NCBI RefSeq assembly: GCF_032598905.1 | Contig: NZ_CP122458.1 | Location: forward strand, 10,379,001-10,443,000 | Direction: 5' to 3' | Length of the DNA stretch: 64,000 bases | Origin: Streptomyces sp. 11x1 | Lineage (GTDB): Bacteria; Actinomycetota; Actinomycetes; Streptomycetales; Streptomycetaceae | Shown: positions 63,225 through 64,000 of the stretch, one piece after another | How the letters are laid out: each line of letters opens with the position of its first letter | Numbering within the stretch: the first letter of the stretch is position 1 | Notes under the pieces: model-generated | Databases searched by the model: none | What the model was told of the DNA's origin: nothing | Seen by the model: the letters and a program-made list of their open reading frames with translations, nothing else | Position numbers and translations under genes: made by a program

Positions 63225-63238
63225 TTGAACGCGTTCAA
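63225..63238. promoter_or_regulatory. Perfect TTGAACGCGTTCAA operator upstream of the epimerase gene
   Basis: A perfect 14-bp palindrome of the type bound by TetR-family repressors, 41 nt upstream of the ATG at 63280. No regulator gene is seen before the window end. Confidence 0.7.
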
Positions 63239-63279
63239 AAAGAGCTACCCTGAGGTCGAACCGATCGAAGGGGGTTCAG

Positions 63280-64000
63280 ATGAAGGTGGTGCTGCCCGGG
63301 GGGACCGGACAGGTCGGTGCCATTCTCGACCGTGCGCTGACAGCGGCCGGTCACGAGGTCACCGTGGTCACCCGGCGCCCCAGGCGGGCCCACGACATCG
63401 GCTGGGACGGGGCCACGCTCGGCCCCTGGGTCACGGCGATCGACGGCTGCGACGTCGTGATCAACCTGGCCGGACGCAGCGTCTCCTGCCGCTACACCCC
63501 TGAGAACCTGCGGGCCATGATGGACTCCCGGGTGGATTCGACGCGGGTCGTCGGCGAGGCGATCGCCGCCGCCGGGCGGCCACCGCGCGTCTGGCTCCAG
63601 ATGAGTACGGCGACGGTCTACGCCCACCGCTTCGACGCGCCCCACGACGAGGCGACCGGCACCATCGGCGGCTCCGAGCCCGGGGTGCCCGACTACTGGG
63701 CGTACAGCGTCGAGATCGCGAGGAACTGGGAGCGGGCGCAGGCCGAGGCGCCGACCCCCGCGACCCGCAAGGTGGCCCTGCGCTCGGCCATGGTGATGAG
63801 CCCCGACCGGGGCGGTGTGTTCGACGTGTTGTCACGACTGGTGCGGTTCGGGCTCGGCGGTCCGGTGGCCGGCGGCGCGCAGTACGTCTCCTGGATCCAG
63901 GACGAGGACTTCGTGCGGGCCGTGGAGTTCCTGATCGCCCGGGACGACCTCGACGGGCCGGTGAACCTCGCCTCGCCCGACCCCCTTCCGCACCGCACGT
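63280..64000 (+). CDS. TIGR01777-type NAD-dependent epimerase (3' truncated by window edge)
   Basis: The first 240 residues of an extended-SDR protein: MKVVLPGGTGQVGAILDRAL (Rossmann GxxGxxG), INLAGRSVSCRYT and YAYSV/RSAMVMSPDRGG. The TIGR01777/DUF1731 layout is SulA-like (YfcH); the C-terminal DUF1731 domain should lie beyond the window. AAGGGGG precedes the ATG. The TTGAAC palindrome upstream suggests repression by a TetR-type protein. Confidence 0.85.
   Translation, partial: MKVVLPGGTGQVGAILDRALTAAGHEVTVVTRRPRRAHDIGWDGATLGPWVTAIDGCDVVINLAGRSVSCRYTPENLRAMMDSRVDSTRVVGEAIAAAGRPPRVWLQMSTATVYAHRFDAPHDEATGTIGGSEPGVPDYWAYSVEIARNWERAQAEAPTPATRKVALRSAMVMSPDRGGVFDVLSRLVRFGLGGPVAGGAQYVSWIQDEDFVRAVEFLIARDDLDGPVNLASPDPLPHRT

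Overview
The window is chromosomal DNA from a high-GC actinomycete, almost certainly a Streptomyces. The basis is strong third-position GC, many GTG/TTG starts, ATGA/GTGA-coupled operons, a spore-associated-type secreted protein, an NsrR/flavohaemoglobin pair and DNA with plant-polysaccharide hydrolases. No rRNA, tRNA or CRISPR array is visible.

Layout. Positions 1-27100 hold chromosomal housekeeping and accessory genes. These are the 3' end of an acyl-CoA synthetase; a secreted GH5 cellulase; galU; a GNAT; a nitric-oxide module (truncated haemoglobin, flavohaemoglobin, NsrR); a BtrH/DUF4872-like protein; a small non-autonomous IS200/IS605-type element that seems to carry an orphan omega-RNA; an SRPBCC/FAD-oxidoreductase/coiled-coil operon; a DUF4157 toxin-like protein; an amidohydrolase; an ArsR-VOC operon with a perfect operator and a leaderless promoter; a second GH5 (with CBM_X2/CBM46-like modules), a LacI regulator and a GH43 that share GAAACTTTC operators; a beta-lactamase-fold lipoprotein; MarR; a histone-H1-like protein; and an acyl-CoA ligase. 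Decayed genes cluster here: an Opp/Dpp ATPase tail, DUF1684 and ABC fragments, a frameshifted methyltransferase and a frameshifted SDR.

Positions about 27660-55120 form a biosynthetic gene cluster. Its left edge encodes a 285-aa HK97-fold capsid protein with no phage genes around it, next to a sulfotransferase, an aldo/keto reductase and an A-T-reductase NRPS. This matches the published class of family 3 (natural-product) encapsulins. The rest of the cluster is an FAD oxidase, two MFS exporters, a free AMP ligase, an ATP-grasp ligase, a second aldo/keto reductase, a FemAB/GNAT-like transferase, a putative haem-oxygenase-like diiron protein, a DUF6421-like protein, a type II thioesterase, an A-T NRPS, a KS-AT-ACP PKS, a second A-T NRPS followed by a C domain in another frame, and a P450. 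The likely logic (inference) is that three adenylation modules and one PKS extension build a short chain. Only one C domain is present, so ATP-grasp and FemAB enzymes may make the remaining amide bonds. The chain would leave by reductase as an aldehyde or alcohol, with oxidation and sulfation as tailoring. The protein shell may house one step or protect the cell. No pathway regulator lies inside the cluster.

Positions 55350-64000 return to chromosomal genes: an ADP-ribosylglycohydrolase, a PPOX-class flavoprotein, a membrane Ser/Thr kinase coupled to a Thr-rich membrane protein, a peptidase-inhibitor-like secreted protein, a small membrane protein, a 2-hydroxyacid dehydrogenase, an M24-like protein, a spore-associated-type secreted protein and the 5' part of a TIGR01777-type epimerase behind a perfect TTGAAC palindrome.
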